Below are positions 16,764 through 26,080 of a stretch of 64,000 nt of DNA, piece after piece. The stretch is from an uncultured Rikenellaceae bacterium. Lineage in GTDB: Bacteria > Bacteroidota > Bacteroidia > Bacteroidales > Rikenellaceae. The stretch covers positions 62,001 to 126,000 of the forward strand of contig CALUND010000011.1 of the NCBI GenBank assembly GCA_944321925.1, written 5' to 3'. Below the pieces are notes generated by a model, which was not told the origin of the DNA, did not search any database, and saw nothing but the letters and a program-made list of their open reading frames with translations. Every line of letters begins with the position of its first letter. Position 1 is the stretch's first letter. A program made the position numbers and the translations under genes.

Positions 16764-17978
16764 ATGCTGACTGCAAACACGACAGACATACTCTCCGTAA
16801 AGCAACGGTTCGGAATCATCGGCACGAGCGAAGCGATCGACCGTGCGCTGGAGATCGCCATACGCGTAGCCCCCACCGACCTGTCGGTGCTGGTTTCCGG
16901 AGAAAGCGGAGTGGGGAAGGAGTTCTTTCCACAGGTCATCCATGCCTACAGTGCCAGGAAACACAACAAATACATCGCCGTGAACTGCGGAGCCATTCCG
17001 GAGGGGACGATCGATTCGGAGTTGTTCGGGCACGAAAAGGGAGCCTTTACCGGAGCCATCGAGAGTCGGAAAGGCTACTTCGAGGAGGCCGACGGAGGCA
17101 CGATTTTCCTCGATGAAGTGGCCGAATTGCCCCATTCCACGCAGGTTCGGCTGCTGCGCGTGCTGCAGACAGGCGAATTCATCCGCGTAGGATCGGCCAA
17201 AGTACAAAAGACCAACGTACGCGTCGTGGCGGCCACCAATGTCAACCTGCAGGAAGCCATTGCGGCCGGGCGTTTTCGGGAAGATCTGTTCTACCGGCTC
17301 AGCACGGTGCCGATCACCGTACCGCCGTTGCGGGAGCGCCGGGGCGACATCTACCTGCTGTTCCGGAAATTCGCAGCCGACATCGCCAACATGTACCACA
17401 TGCCAACGGTTTCACTCAACCAGGAGGCTCGCCGGGCGATCGAACAGTACGACTGGCCCGGAAATATCCGCCAATTGAAAAACGTGGCGGAACAGATCTC
17501 CGCCATCGAAGAGAGTCGCGACATCACGGCCGAGATCGTCATGAAATACCTGCCCCCCGTCGAAGAAAAACCTTCGGCCATGGTGTTCGGCAGCAAACCG
17601 AACGACGACCTGGGTAGCGAACGGGAAATACTCTACCGCATTCTGTTCGACATGCGCAGCGAGATAGCCGACATCAAACGGATGCTCTCCGAAATGGCCC
17701 ATCCGGCAGGTTACGGACGCACGACGTCGGATTCGATCGCCGGACTTTTGCCCTCCACGGCGGCATCTTCCGCTCCTGTTTCCGTTCCATTCACCGAAAC
17801 GGAAGAGATCAACGAAACTCCCCACACGGAGATGACCAAAGAACAGGCCATGCGCGATGCAATAGTGAAGGCTCTTCAACGTTGTAATGGAAAAAGGAAA
17901 GAAGCTGCACGGATGCTCTACATATCCGAACGCACGCTCTACCGTAAAATGAAAGAGTTAGGAATCGAAGAGTTTTGA
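16764..17978 (+). CDS. Sigma-54 interacting transcriptional activator without receiver domain
   Basis: 404 residues from Met at 16764. The AAA+ core starts almost at once: Walker A GESGVGKE (46-53), GAFTGA loop (93-98) that contacts sigma-54, Walker [10 protein letters not shown] (113-121), and the arginine-finger region FREDLFYRL. The C-terminus carries a Fis-type helix-turn-helix ([26 protein letters not shown]). No receiver, GAF or PAS domain precedes the core, so control must come from expression, the linker (about 300-350) or partners. In Bacteroidota this gene commonly sits before lptE and secG, as here. Confidence 0.93.
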   Translation: MLTANTTDILSVKQRFGIIGTSEAIDRALEIAIRVAPTDLSVLVSGESGVGKEFFPQVIHAYSARKHNKYIAVNCGAIPEGTIDSELFGHEKGAFTGAIESRKGYFEEADGGTIFLDEVAELPHSTQVRLLRVLQTGEFIRVGSAKVQKTNVRVVAATNVNLQEAIAAGRFREDLFYRLSTVPITVPPLRERRGDIYLLFRKFAADIANMYHMPTVSLNQEARRAIEQYDWPGNIRQLKNVAEQISAIEESRDITAEIVMKYLPPVEEKPSAMVFGSKPNDDLGSEREILYRILFDMRSEIADIKRMLSEMAHPAGYGRTTSDSIAGLLPSTAASSAPVSVPFTETEEINETPHTEMTKEQAMRDAIVKALQRCNGKRKEAARMLYISERTLYRKMKELGIEEF

Positions 17979-17983
17979 TCGGA

Positions 17984-18499
17984 ATGAAACAGATACGGAA
18001 ATATGCGGCAGGTCTTCTGGTGTGCTTGCCGTTGCTGTTCGGAGGATGTCGGATCAGTTACACGCTTTCGGGCGCATCGATCCCCGATGCAGCTCAAACC
18101 GTGAGCATCGCCTATTTCCCCAACAACGCCACGATGGTTGCCCCAACCCTGAGCGCCACCCTGACCGACGCATTGAAAGACCGGTTTGCCGGACAGACCC
18201 GTCTTAATCTCGTGACCGAAAACGGCGACCTGGCCCTCGAAGGGGAAATCACCAACTACGTCTCCGCACCGACCTCCATCTCCAGCGACGACTATGCGAT
18301 CGAGAACAAGCTGACCATCACGGTGCAGGTGACCTTCACCAACGCCATCGAACCGCAATGGAACTTCAAGCGATCGTTCTCCGGATCGGCCAACTACAAC
18401 GCAAGCGTACTGTTGCAAACCGTGGAGTCTCAGCTCATCGAGGAGATCGTAGCCATTCTGGTCGACGACATTTTCAACGCCTGTGTATCGAACTGGTAA
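17984..18499 (+). CDS. lptE: LPS-assembly lipoprotein LptE
   Basis: 171 residues from Met at 17984, 5 nt after the activator's stop. A lipoprotein signal ends in LFGGC. The mature part, starting RISYTLSGASIP, matches the Bacteroidota LptE family, and the following VSIAYFPNNA and late NYNASVLLQTVESQLIEEI are family features. LptE plugs the LptD barrel in the outer membrane and helps deliver lipopolysaccharide to the surface. An earlier TTG at 17975 in frame is unlikely. Confidence 0.88.
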   Translation: MKQIRKYAAGLLVCLPLLFGGCRISYTLSGASIPDAAQTVSIAYFPNNATMVAPTLSATLTDALKDRFAGQTRLNLVTENGDLALEGEITNYVSAPTSISSDDYAIENKLTITVQVTFTNAIEPQWNFKRSFSGSANYNASVLLQTVESQLIEEIVAILVDDIFNACVSNW

Positions 18500-18504
18500 C
18501 CCCC

Positions 18505-19026
18505 ATGGAAGAGCGATTTCGCAAATACATCGCCGGAGAGACGGACCATTTGGGTGAAAGCGACCTGCGCGCCATCATCGGGCAATGGCCCTGGTTTACG
18601 GGAGCCCGCCGGTTGTTGGCCGGGATCGTCCGCAAACCGGACGAACAGTTGTCGTTGCCGCTCATGTTCCACGTCTCGAACGAAGAGATCCAACCGATCG
18701 CTCCCGAAGAGTTCCGATCCGATCTGGAGCAGGGTATCATTGAAAAATTTCTCCACGCGGAGAGTTACCGCATCGACCCCGAGGGAGAGGCGTCGGGACG
18801 GGAGGTGCACTCCGAAGAGTCGTTTTCAACAGAAGACGACGAGGAGTTGCTTTCGGAAGATTTGGCATCGATCTATCTCTCCCAGGGACTTTATGAGCGT
18901 GCCGAAGAGATATATCGCAGATTAAGTTTGCTATATCCGAAAAAAAGTATTTATTTTGCCGAGATTCTGGAAAAGGCTCGCCAGGAGCGCGAGTCGGAAC
19001 CCGGAGAATCGGAACCGCATTCATAA
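18505..19026 (+). CDS. TPR-like hypothetical protein between lptE and secG
   Basis: 173 residues from Met at 18505 (MEERFRKYIAGETDHL), 5 nt after lptE. The upstream in-frame Met at 18358 lies inside lptE and is rejected. The N-terminal part has no known motif (a WPWF segment is notable). Residues 120-160 form one clear tetratricopeptide-like helix pair (LASIYLSQGLYERAEEIYRRLSLLYP). It is acidic overall with no signal peptide. Its position in the envelope operon is conserved in related genomes to my knowledge; the function is unknown. Confidence 0.8.
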   Translation: MEERFRKYIAGETDHLGESDLRAIIGQWPWFTGARRLLAGIVRKPDEQLSLPLMFHVSNEEIQPIAPEEFRSDLEQGIIEKFLHAESYRIDPEGEASGREVHSEESFSTEDDEELLSEDLASIYLSQGLYERAEEIYRRLSLLYPKKSIYFAEILEKARQERESEPGESEPHS

Positions 19027-19048
19027 CAAATTTAAAATAGAACGAGAA

Positions 19049-19429
19049 ATGTATATTTTTTTCATCGTATTGATCGTCATCGCGAGCCTGCTTCTGATCA
19101 TCACCGTATTGGTGCAGAATCCTAAGAGCGGTATGGCCGCCAATTTCGGTGCATCGAACCAGGTAATGGGTGTCCGTCAAACGACCGACTTTCTGGAAAA
19201 AGCCACTTGGGGACTCTCTCTTTCGATCCTCATACTCAGCTTGCTGGCAACCATGGCCATGCCTACGGAGAAGGTGAGTGCAAGCCGAAGCGGCGTGGAA
19301 AAAGCGCTGATGGAGGAGATGGAGGCATCCGAGACCGTCATCCCGAACCAGATCGCACTGCCGGCAGCCGAGGAGAGTGCTCCCGCTGCTGAAAAAAGCG
19401 CTCCCGCTACCGGCGAAGAGAGCAAATAG
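19049..19429 (+). CDS. secG: Preprotein translocase subunit SecG
   Basis: 126 residues from Met at 19049 (MYIFFIVLIVIASLLLI). Two transmembrane helices flank the hallmark loop VLVQNPKSGMAANFG with the later TTDFLEKATW. SecG assists SecYE in protein export across the inner membrane. The Ala/Glu/Pro-rich C-terminal tail of about 40 residues is common in Bacteroidota forms. Last gene of the operon; a strong terminator follows. Confidence 0.95.
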   Translation: MYIFFIVLIVIASLLLIITVLVQNPKSGMAANFGASNQVMGVRQTTDFLEKATWGLSLSILILSLLATMAMPTEKVSASRSGVEKALMEEMEASETVIPNQIALPAAEESAPAAEKSAPATGEESK

Positions 19430-19474
19430 TTCCGTCCGGGGCCGGTCGGCGCTTCCCGACAAAAAGAATTCATG

Positions 19475-19510
19475 AAAAACGGCTGGAAGTTTGAACTTCC
19501 AGCCGTTTTT
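19475..19510 (+). terminator. Terminator after secG
   Basis: Perfect inverted repeat AAAAACGGCTGGAAGTT / AACTTCCAGCCGTTTTT. Because of its symmetry it can also stop the convergent minus-strand operon that ends at 19563. Confidence 0.93.
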
Positions 19511-19562
19511 GTCTGAAGTTTCGGAGTAGGGCCGCACCACGCATCCCGACCGACTTATCATT

Positions 19563-20360
19563 TTATCGTACGGCATCCTCGCATTTCAGAAATCCGCTCA
19601 TTCCGGCCCCGAAAAGCGCAAAGTCGTAACGCACCGGATCGGCTGCATCGAACCGACGCAATGCCGCCGTAATCTCCTCCACGGCTTTCCAGTCGTTCTG
19701 TTTTCTGTGAAGCAATCCGAGTGCCCTTCCCATCTCTCCACTGTGGAGATCGAGCGGGAGATAGAGCGCCGCGGGGGGAATGGTTTTCCAGAGTCCGAAA
19801 TCGACTCCTCGATCGTCCTCGCGCACCATCCAACGAATATACATATTCAACCGTTTGCAGGCAGCCCCGCGGCTGATGCAGGAGAGATGCTTCTCGCAGC
19901 GGGCAGGATGCTCCCGACGGAAAAATTCGATACGGAACCGATCGATGGCCACACGCATATCGCCGCTCTCCCGGTAAACCTGCTCGAAAAAGAGACCGAT
20001 ACCGCCAAAGCGTTCCATCATGGAACGAATAGCGAGCAGAAACGCGATGACATCCTCCCCGTTGAAGGTACGGTGAACGAAACGTCTCAGCCGATGCAGC
20101 TCCTCCTGAGAGGCGTGACGTACGTAATCGGCCGGAGCATGGTCGAGCAACCCGATTAAACGATAGCCACTGCGCACGATCGCCTTGCGATTTCCCCAAG
20201 CAATAGTCGACACGAGGAATCCGGCAATCTCTATATCGTCGCGAGAGGCAAACGCATGGGGAATGGCAATCGGATCGTCCTCGATAAACTCGGGTCTGTT
20301 GTAACGATCGACCCACGTGTCGAGTAGCTCTTTGAGGCTCTGTTCGTCCATCCCGTTCAA
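19563..20360 (-). CDS. TIGR02757 family protein
   Basis: 265 residues. Typical features of the TIGR02757 family of Bacteroidota and others: RYNRPEFIEDDPIAIPHAF near the start, STIAWGNRKAIV, SRGAACKRLNMYIRWMVR and PLDLHSGEMGRALGLL. The central KRLNMYIRWMVR segment recalls helix-hairpin-helix DNA glycosylases, so a nucleic-acid role is possible but unproven. Its first codon overlaps the lolD stop by 4 nt; an alternative Met lies three codons in. Last gene of a five-gene overlapping operon. Confidence 0.88.
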   Translation of the reverse strand: MNGMDEQSLKELLDTWVDRYNRPEFIEDDPIAIPHAFASRDDIEIAGFLVSTIAWGNRKAIVRSGYRLIGLLDHAPADYVRHASQEELHRLRRFVHRTFNGEDVIAFLLAIRSMMERFGGIGLFFEQVYRESGDMRVAIDRFRIEFFRREHPARCEKHLSCISRGAACKRLNMYIRWMVREDDRGVDFGLWKTIPPAALYLPLDLHSGEMGRALGLLHRKQNDWKAVEEITAALRRFDAADPVRYDFALFGAGMSGFLKCEDAVR

Positions 20361-21010
20361 ACGATCCGACCGTCAGCCAGAACAATTTTCCGATCGGCCC
20401 TGTCGGCCAGATGCTCGTCGTGGGTCACGATTACCAGGGTCTGTCCCAATCGTTCGCGCAGGGTAAAAAAGAGCCGATGAATTTCGTCACGGTTGCGCGA
20501 ATCGAGATTTCCGGAGGGCTCGTCGGCCAAAACCACCGCGGGAGAGTTGATCAGAGCACGTGCAATGGCGACGCGTTGCTGCTCTCCGCCGGAGAGTTGG
20601 GCGGGTTTATGGTCGGCCCGAGCGGAGAGTCCCATCATCGCGAGCAGTTCGCGCGCCTGCTCATTCACCTCACGCCGATCGCGACCGCCGATCAATCCCG
20701 GCATACAGATATTTTCGAGCGCTGTAAACTCCGGCAACAGATGGTGGAACTGGAACACAAATCCGATCTTCCGATTACGAAAAGCAGAGAGGGCCGTATC
20801 GCCGAGGGTTGTGATGTCGACCCCGTCGATGCAAACTTTGCCGCTGTCGGGACGGCTCAATGTTCCCACGATTTGCAGCAGCGTAGTCTTTCCGGCTCCG
20901 CTGGCCCCCACAATGGAGACGATCTCCCCGGCAGCGACCCGAAACGAAACATCGCGAAGCACTTTAAGCGCTCCGTAACTCTTACAGAGATTTTTGACTT
21001 CTATCATCAT
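20357..21010 (-). CDS. lolD: ABC transporter ATP-binding protein, LolD type
   Basis: 217 residues: Walker [11 protein letters not shown]-loop [17 protein letters not shown] (the LolD/MacB pattern), signature [15 protein letters not shown], Walker [14 protein letters not shown] and switch His in VIVTHD. LolD powers release of outer-membrane lipoproteins from the inner membrane with LolCE, which are not in this window. It overlaps folP and the TIGR02757 gene by 4 nt each. lolA, which would receive the lipoproteins, is at 48477. Confidence 0.9.
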   Translation of the reverse strand: MMIEVKNLCKSYGALKVLRDVSFRVAAGEIVSIVGASGAGKTTLLQIVGTLSRPDSGKVCIDGVDITTLGDTALSAFRNRKIGFVFQFHHLLPEFTALENICMPGLIGGRDRREVNEQARELLAMMGLSARADHKPAQLSGGEQQRVAIARALINSPAVVLADEPSGNLDSRNRDEIHRLFFTLRERLGQTLVIVTHDEHLADRADRKIVLADGRIV

Positions 21011-21837
21011 GCCAAAGCCTGTTTATAGCATTCATAGAGGCGAACGGTTTCGACGGCCGCACGGGTATCGTGTACCCGCAGAATCGAAACTCCCTGCCGG
21101 AGACACTCCCAATGGAGGGCAGTCGTACCGTTCAGCGCTTCGTCGGGTGAGATACCGAGCGGTCTGTAGATCATCGATTTACGCGACAAGCCGGCCAACA
21201 GGGGGCGTCCCAGAGCCCGGAACGATCCCAGACACCCCAACAACCGGTAATTCTGCTCGGTCGTCTTGGCGAAACCGAAGCCCGGATCGAGCACCACCTC
21301 TTTTACTCCGGCACGATCCAATGCTGCGATTCGTTCGATAAAAAAGGTTTCGATTTCGCGCCGGAGATCTTCATACTCCGTCAACTGCTGCATCGTCTGG
21401 GGATCGCCTTTCGAGTGCATGGCAATATAGGGGACACCGTAAGAAGCAACCGTTGCGATCATCTCGGGATCGAGCATGCCGGACGAGATATCGTTCACGA
21501 TGCAGGGTCCAAAACGGTCCAAAATGCGCCGGACGACCGATGCCCGAAAGGTATCGATCGAGAGCGGCAGATTCGGAGCGATCGCCCGCGCCGCCTCCAC
21601 GCCGAGTGACACCCGACGAAACTCCTCTTCAGGATCGACCGGAGCCGCTCCGGGACGCGTCGAATAGCCGCCGATGTCGATCATAGCACATCCTTCCGAG
21701 ACCGCCTCGACAATTCGCCTCTCGACAGCTGTCCGATCGACCGTGCGACTTCCGCCGAAAAACGAATCGGGCGTGACGTTGACGATCGTCATCACGACCG
21801 GGGTCTTCAGATCGACTTCAATATCACCTATTTTCAT
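21007..21837 (-). CDS. folP: Dihydropteroate synthase
   Basis: 276 residues from Met at 21837 (MKIGDIEVDLKTP), chosen because the upstream 15 codons of the open frame lie inside coaE without family similarity. Both pterin-binding signatures are present: MTIVNVTPDSFFGGS and MIDIGGYSTRPGA. Later VNDISSG, MHSKGDPQTMQ, LDPGFGFAKT and GLSRKSMI complete the TIM-barrel active site. It joins p-aminobenzoate to dihydropterin pyrophosphate in folate synthesis and is the sulfonamide target. It overlaps coaE by 14 nt. Confidence 0.96.
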   Translation of the reverse strand: MKIGDIEVDLKTPVVMTIVNVTPDSFFGGSRTVDRTAVERRIVEAVSEGCAMIDIGGYSTRPGAAPVDPEEEFRRVSLGVEAARAIAPNLPLSIDTFRASVVRRILDRFGPCIVNDISSGMLDPEMIATVASYGVPYIAMHSKGDPQTMQQLTEYEDLRREIETFFIERIAALDRAGVKEVVLDPGFGFAKTTEQNYRLLGCLGSFRALGRPLLAGLSRKSMIYRPLGISPDEALNGTTALHWECLRQGVSILRVHDTRAAVETVRLYECYKQALA

Positions 21838-22414
21838 GGAGCAGCGTCTGATGAAGAGCCTCCGCCTGTGTGCGGAGTGCATCGAGTGTCGTATTGAGAA
21901 TCACATAATCGGAACGGGATTCCCGCTCACGATCGTCCATCTGCCGGGCTATTCTTTCCCGGATTTTTTCAGATTGGCATCCGTCACGCCGGGCAGCACG
22001 CTCCACCCGCGTCTCCACGGGCGCGGAAACGGTAACGATCCGATCGACCAGTGCGTCGAAGCCGCTCTCGAACAGGATCGCGCACTCCATGACCACGTAA
22101 GGCGCCTTCTGTTGCGAAAACCACGTTTCGAAATCTTTCCGGACGGCCGGATGTACGACTCCGTCGAGTGCAGCGAGCAGGGCAGGATCGCGAAAGACCC
22201 GATCGGCCAAAAACTTACGATTCAGCCCCCCCCCGGCATAAGCCTCTTCGCCAAACAGGTCGACAATCTGTTTTCGCAAGCGAGGATCGGCTTCCATCAA
22301 CTCTTTGGCCCGGTCATCCGTCCGGTAAACCGGGACGCCCCACACAGCGAGAAGTGCGCAAAGAGCACTCTTTCCGCTACCTATTCCGCCAGTGACGCCG
22401 ATCTTCTTCATCAT
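21824..22414 (-). CDS. coaE: Dephospho-CoA kinase
   Basis: 196 residues. P-loop GVTGGIGSGKSALC at the N-terminus, the substrate-site YRTDDRAKELM, HPAVRKDFETWF and the lid region RVERAARRDG are family features. CoaE phosphorylates dephospho-CoA, the last step of CoA synthesis, a pathway also served by panB at 9125. Its start overlaps the ybbR-like stop by 4 nt. Confidence 0.96.
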   Translation of the reverse strand: MMKKIGVTGGIGSGKSALCALLAVWGVPVYRTDDRAKELMEADPRLRKQIVDLFGEEAYAGGGLNRKFLADRVFRDPALLAALDGVVHPAVRKDFETWFSQQKAPYVVMECAILFESGFDALVDRIVTVSAPVETRVERAARRDGCQSEKIRERIARQMDDRERESRSDYVILNTTLDALRTQAEALHQTLLHENR

Positions 22415-22812
22415 TCTTCCGTTCCGGTTGCGACAGGGAGCAAGGGGATGTCGGTTATGGAGAGGATCTTGAAATCATTGCTCTTCACCGAGATCGCCTT
22501 TTCGAGCGACTGAGGCGAGATGACCAGCATGTCCGGATTATCCGGAGAGGGCGACACGGCGAGTTCGCTCCGTTTCACATTGATCCGACTGAACATACGG
22601 AAACGCTGAAGGGTGGAACCTTGCCCCTGCACCACGCAGGTAACGCGCAATTTCTGACCGTCGACGAGGATATTGATGGGCATCTCCGTCGTGTAGGTAT
22701 AGCTCAACTTGATGATATACCACAACATGAACGAGACAGCGAGCAGGCCCAGAAAAACGGGCGACAGCACATGCTTCAGGACGTTTCGCAGCTTATCTTT
22801 CAGGCGGGACAT
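22411..22812 (-). CDS. Short YbbR-like membrane-anchored protein
   Basis: 133 residues from Met at 22812 (MSRLKDKLRNVLKHV). One transmembrane helix (about 17-36), then one YbbR-like beta domain (YTTEMPINILVDGQ, TCVVQGQGSTL). Related Bacteroidota proteins usually have several YbbR repeats and about 300 residues, so this is a reduced version. It heads the operon with coaE, folP, lolD and the TIGR02757 gene. A link to cell-wall or c-di-AMP control as in Firmicutes is not supported here. Confidence 0.7.
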   Translation of the reverse strand: MSRLKDKLRNVLKHVLSPVFLGLLAVSFMLWYIIKLSYTYTTEMPINILVDGQKLRVTCVVQGQGSTLQRFRMFSRINVKRSELAVSPSPDNPDMLVISPQSLEKAISVKSNDFKILSITDIPLLPVATGTEE

Positions 22813-23806
22813 AAAGGCAGGTTCGGTTTTCTTGCGTACAAAGATAGTGCAAGGCGAGGGGAGAATCAAGAGCAAAAGGCACTTTTATCGGAGGATATTT
22901 CGCTCTTTTTTCTCTTGCCTCGGAACCTTTCTGCCGACTTCAAAAACGATCTGTAAAGAATCTTATTCGGAATTCGCAGAACAGAGGTGCGCTATCGACC
23001 GGCTATGAGCAGGGAAGGATCCGGGCAAAGAGGCAACCTCTCGGAAAGTTGCAGCGAGGTCTTACAATACTGTACGTATAGCGGAGTTGCGCAGGGAGAT
23101 GGGCACAGTGCTTCTCCTTAAGCACCTGCAACGAAGCATACCCAATTAAACAGAACTGTGATGGCGAGGAAAATGTTTGGATATTCGGAATGATTGTGGT
23201 ATTTTCTAATATTTCAGAAAAAATGGCCTGTTTCTATTGCCGAATGCAAAATTTTTGTTATTTTGCCTTACAATTAAGGATTTTATTATTATTCTGAGCA
23301 TGAGTGACAAGGGAAAAATAAATTGTACCCGGCTCGGCGGAAATCCATTCAAGGTTGCGCTCGCTTCTGTTGAAGACGGAACAGATCGTTGCATGCCCTT
23401 CTTTTTCCAGAAAAATGTGTTGAAATCTCAGAATGGCAGAACACGGGAAGAGGGGAGAGTCCGAAAGGACATCCCGACAGAATTGTCCCTGCCACTTACA
23501 TCTACAACGAAGGCGATGAACGTGAGCACATGCGCATTCTCCTCATTCAGGTTCGAGTATCCGAGCATGATTATATCGCAGATAACCCATAAAAAAGATG
23601 TGACAACGAGCGCTGTCGAATCAACGCGTGAGAATTTCGGCAAGCAATATGAAACCAGCGGAATGACAACTTTCCCGATGGAAAGGGAATCGCATGAACC
23701 ATTTGTTTTACGGCATTAAGAAAGAGAGTAAAAGCAGCAGGTAGATACTCCTGTTTCCCATCTTTTTTCAAAAACAGATCATTCACCTTAATTAATTGTT
23801 TGAATT
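22813..23806. other. Gene-poor region with unassigned fragments
   Basis: Nearly 1 kb. 22960-23170 is GC-rich without a protein-like frame and could hold a noncoding RNA or dispersed repeat. 23240-23790 contains overlapping frames on both strands, none complete: on the minus strand a hydrophobic segment (DSTALVVTSFLWVICDIIM) at 23428-23643 and a different frame at 23571-23786; on the plus strand a 160-residue frame from 23237. I read these as decayed sequence and do not call a gene. Confidence 0.45.
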
Positions 23807-24403
23807 ATGAAAAAGATTTACTTGTTTCTTGTTCTGGTTTTTCTTGGGTTAACTGTCCATGCCCAGGATAACGGTTTCAACGTGCGTGCGGGTGTGAATA
23901 TAGCCAGCATGACAAATTACAATGCCAAAGTGGGATTTCATGTGGGCGGATTTTATCGTTTGCAGCTTTTATCCAAGGCTCCTCTCTTTTTTGAACCCGG
24001 AGTGATGTTTCAGCTCAAGGGAGGAAAGCTCAGCCAATCCGGCGTTTCAACTACGCTGAATCTGGCGTATGTGGAAATTCCGGCCATGTTCGGTTATCGC
24101 TTCCAGATCAATGATACATGGGCCATTCAACCCGCTTTAGGCCTCTATTTCGCATTCGGAGTTACGGGGACGATCAAACAATCCTACATGGGACAGAATC
24201 AAAGTACCGATCTGTTTGGTTCGAACGGTTCTCTGAAACGCGGAGATATGGGATTGAAAATCGCATTGGGTGCGTTGGTAAAACGCATCTATTTTGGAGT
24301 CGGATACGACCTGGGCTTCATCAACTTACCCAAAAATTATACAAAAGGCAATCCGAAACTCAGAAACGGATCATTCTACATATCGGGCGGGTATAATTTT
24401 TAA
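23807..24403 (+). CDS. Outer-membrane beta-barrel protein, PorT-like
   Basis: 198 residues with signal peptide MKKIYLFLVLVFLGLTVHAQ. The mature protein alternates amphipathic strands and glycine/aromatic turns (NVRAGVNIASM, PLFFEPGVMFQLKGG, YVEIPAMFGYRF) and ends with ISGGYNF, an outer-membrane terminal aromatic. This pattern fits the PorT/OMP_b-brl_2 families. It is a single-gene unit with its own terminator; specific role unknown. AT-richer and with less GC-biased codons than its neighbours. Confidence 0.85.
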   Translation: MKKIYLFLVLVFLGLTVHAQDNGFNVRAGVNIASMTNYNAKVGFHVGGFYRLQLLSKAPLFFEPGVMFQLKGGKLSQSGVSTTLNLAYVEIPAMFGYRFQINDTWAIQPALGLYFAFGVTGTIKQSYMGQNQSTDLFGSNGSLKRGDMGLKIALGALVKRIYFGVGYDLGFINLPKNYTKGNPKLRNGSFYISGGYNF

Positions 24404-25077
24404 TGTATTTCAACCAAATCAAAAACAACAGCGAAGCAGGATTGAGCCATTCTGCTGTCTCTGAATTTAACCATACAAAATAAAACAGGGAAAACGTTTG
24501 CGACTGCGGGAGTTTCGCTCTTTTGTGCACAGGAGCCTGTCCGACGTATTACCCGATACAGAACAATAAGGCAAGGGATTTCCGATCTCTTGCCTTATTT
24601 TGTCAGATAATGGACATGTGCTTTCCGATCACTGTTCATGGCCTCCTGCGCTCCGAATATTCGCATTGCGATGCCATCCGCACTATTGTTCCGCAGTACG
24701 ATAAAACAGGTTGTCCCGACACAGACACAACCGCAATACAAAGCAGGCATATCCGAACGAATAGCCTTACACCCTAAGAACGATAGGCCCGCCACAGACA
24801 GGTTTTGCACCGGAACCGGCAGGTACGCAACCGAGTCGGTGTAGTCCTTTCATGAAACGGTCTCAAGCGCCTCATAACGACATGGAGTATACCTTGGATC
24901 GAGCTCCACGACCGCTTTGGGAGAGAAGAGGCGGGGCAGCGGTGGAGATCTCCTTGCGGCACAGCACCGGGTCGCGACAGCGGCGAATAAACCGCACGGA
25001 AACCACACCGGCCCGAACGCTCGGCAAAAGTCGGACGCGACGCGCCACGGCATATTCCGATTCGTCCGAAGATTTTA
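24404..25077. other. Intergenic region between the barrel gene and trmN6
   Basis: About 670 nt. Apart from the hairpin at 24565-24599 nothing is supported. The trmN6 frame stays open back to 24852, but that part has a random arginine-rich composition and lies upstream of the trmN6 promoter, so it is not annotated as coding. Confidence 0.5.
24565..24599 (+). terminator. Probable terminator after the barrel gene
   Basis: Inverted repeat AATAAGGCAAGGGAT / ATCTCTTGCCTTATT (one mismatch) followed by a short T stretch, about 160 nt past the stop. Confidence 0.7.
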
Positions 25078-25085
25078 TACCTTTG
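25078..25085 (+). promoter_or_regulatory. Promoter -7 box of trmN6
   Basis: TACCTTTG followed by C, exact consensus, 81 nt before the chosen ATG at 25167. It supports rejecting the much longer upstream frame. Confidence 0.65.
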
Positions 25086-25166
25086 CACGATCGGCTCCTC
25101 GCAGCGGGTCGATCGGTCAAAACGACAAGAGCTATTTGTTTCAGACAAACTTTCCGGATAGAAGCC

Positions 25167-25898
25167 ATGGGATGCGATGTGTTCCGATTCAAACGATTCG
25201 CCATACGCCAGAGGGGTTGTGCGATGAAGGTGGGCACCGACGGGGTTTTGCTCGGGGCCTGGATGCGTCTCGACCCAAGCGACTGTCGTCTGCTCGATAT
25301 CGGCACCGGCACGGGTGTAGTGGCTCTCATGGCCGCACAACGCACCGAAGGGTATTCCACCCGGATCGACGCCATCGAAATCGACCCCTCCAGTTGTCGG
25401 CAAGCGGCCGAAAACATTGCGGAATCGCCCTGGTCCGACCGGATCGTTCTCCATCCGGCATCTCTTCAGGAATTCGCCCTCGAGAAGAGCCGGTCGGCTC
25501 TTTTCGACCATATTTTTTCCAATCCGCCCTACTTTTCCGACTCGTTGGAATCGCCCGATGCAGCCCGCAACAGAGCCCGCCATACCGCTACGCTCGATTA
25601 TGAGACCCTGCTTCGTTGTTCCGCCGATTTGCTGCACCCGCAAGGGCGACTCTCTTTGGTTCTCCCGATCCAGGAGTCGGAAAATATGATCAACCGCGCC
25701 CTCGACAAAGGACTCTGCATCACGCGTCGGACCGATGTCCGAACCACCGTCAAAAATGCTCCCAAACGGGTATTGCTCGAATTCTCCCGCGCAAACCGGA
25801 CACCCGAACTGAACGAACTTATCATCGAGGGGGCTACGCCGGGCTGTTATACCGAAGCCTACCGTAACCTTACCCGCGACTTTTATCTGAAGTTCTGA
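25167..25898 (+). CDS. trmN6: tRNA1(Val) adenine-37 N6-methyltransferase
   Basis: 243 residues from Met at 25167 (MGCDVFRFKRFAIRQ), matching the usual family start FxFKxFxIxQ. SAM-binding motif LLDIGTGTGVVALMAAQ, acidic AIEIDPSSC, and the N6-adenine methylase catalytic motif SNPPYFSDSL are all present. It also has the early KVGTDGVLLGAW typical of TrmN6 (YfiC). It modifies A37 next to the anticodon of a tRNA-Val. It is a single-gene unit by spacing. Confidence 0.93.
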   Translation: MGCDVFRFKRFAIRQRGCAMKVGTDGVLLGAWMRLDPSDCRLLDIGTGTGVVALMAAQRTEGYSTRIDAIEIDPSSCRQAAENIAESPWSDRIVLHPASLQEFALEKSRSALFDHIFSNPPYFSDSLESPDAARNRARHTATLDYETLLRCSADLLHPQGRLSLVLPIQESENMINRALDKGLCITRRTDVRTTVKNAPKRVLLEFSRANRTPELNELIIEGATPGCYTEAYRNLTRDFYLKF

Positions 25899-26080
25899 AA
25901 ACAGAAAAACTTTCTACCCGCACACAATTCTATGGGCTTAATTCGGAAGGCGTACCGCATCAAATCCAATCAGGCCGCCACAATCTGTTTTTTAATTTAT
26001 TTCAACCCTTACTTTTTGCCTATATTTTATTATTTTGGGGCGAAATCCACAAAAAAACCACAAAACCCTATCAACCAATT

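Noticed and set aside
20357..21010. Assignment of the ABC ATPase to antibiotic or macrolide export (MacB type)
   Set aside because: It lacks a fused membrane domain and its size and Q-loop fit LolD; no export partner gene is adjacent.
23237..23719. 160-residue plus-strand open frame
   Set aside because: Low-quality composition, overlapping hydrophobic frames on the other strand and no recognisable domain; kept only as part of an unassigned region.
24852..25166. 105-residue N-terminal extension of trmN6
   Set aside because: Arginine-rich random composition and an exact promoter box at 25078 inside it.
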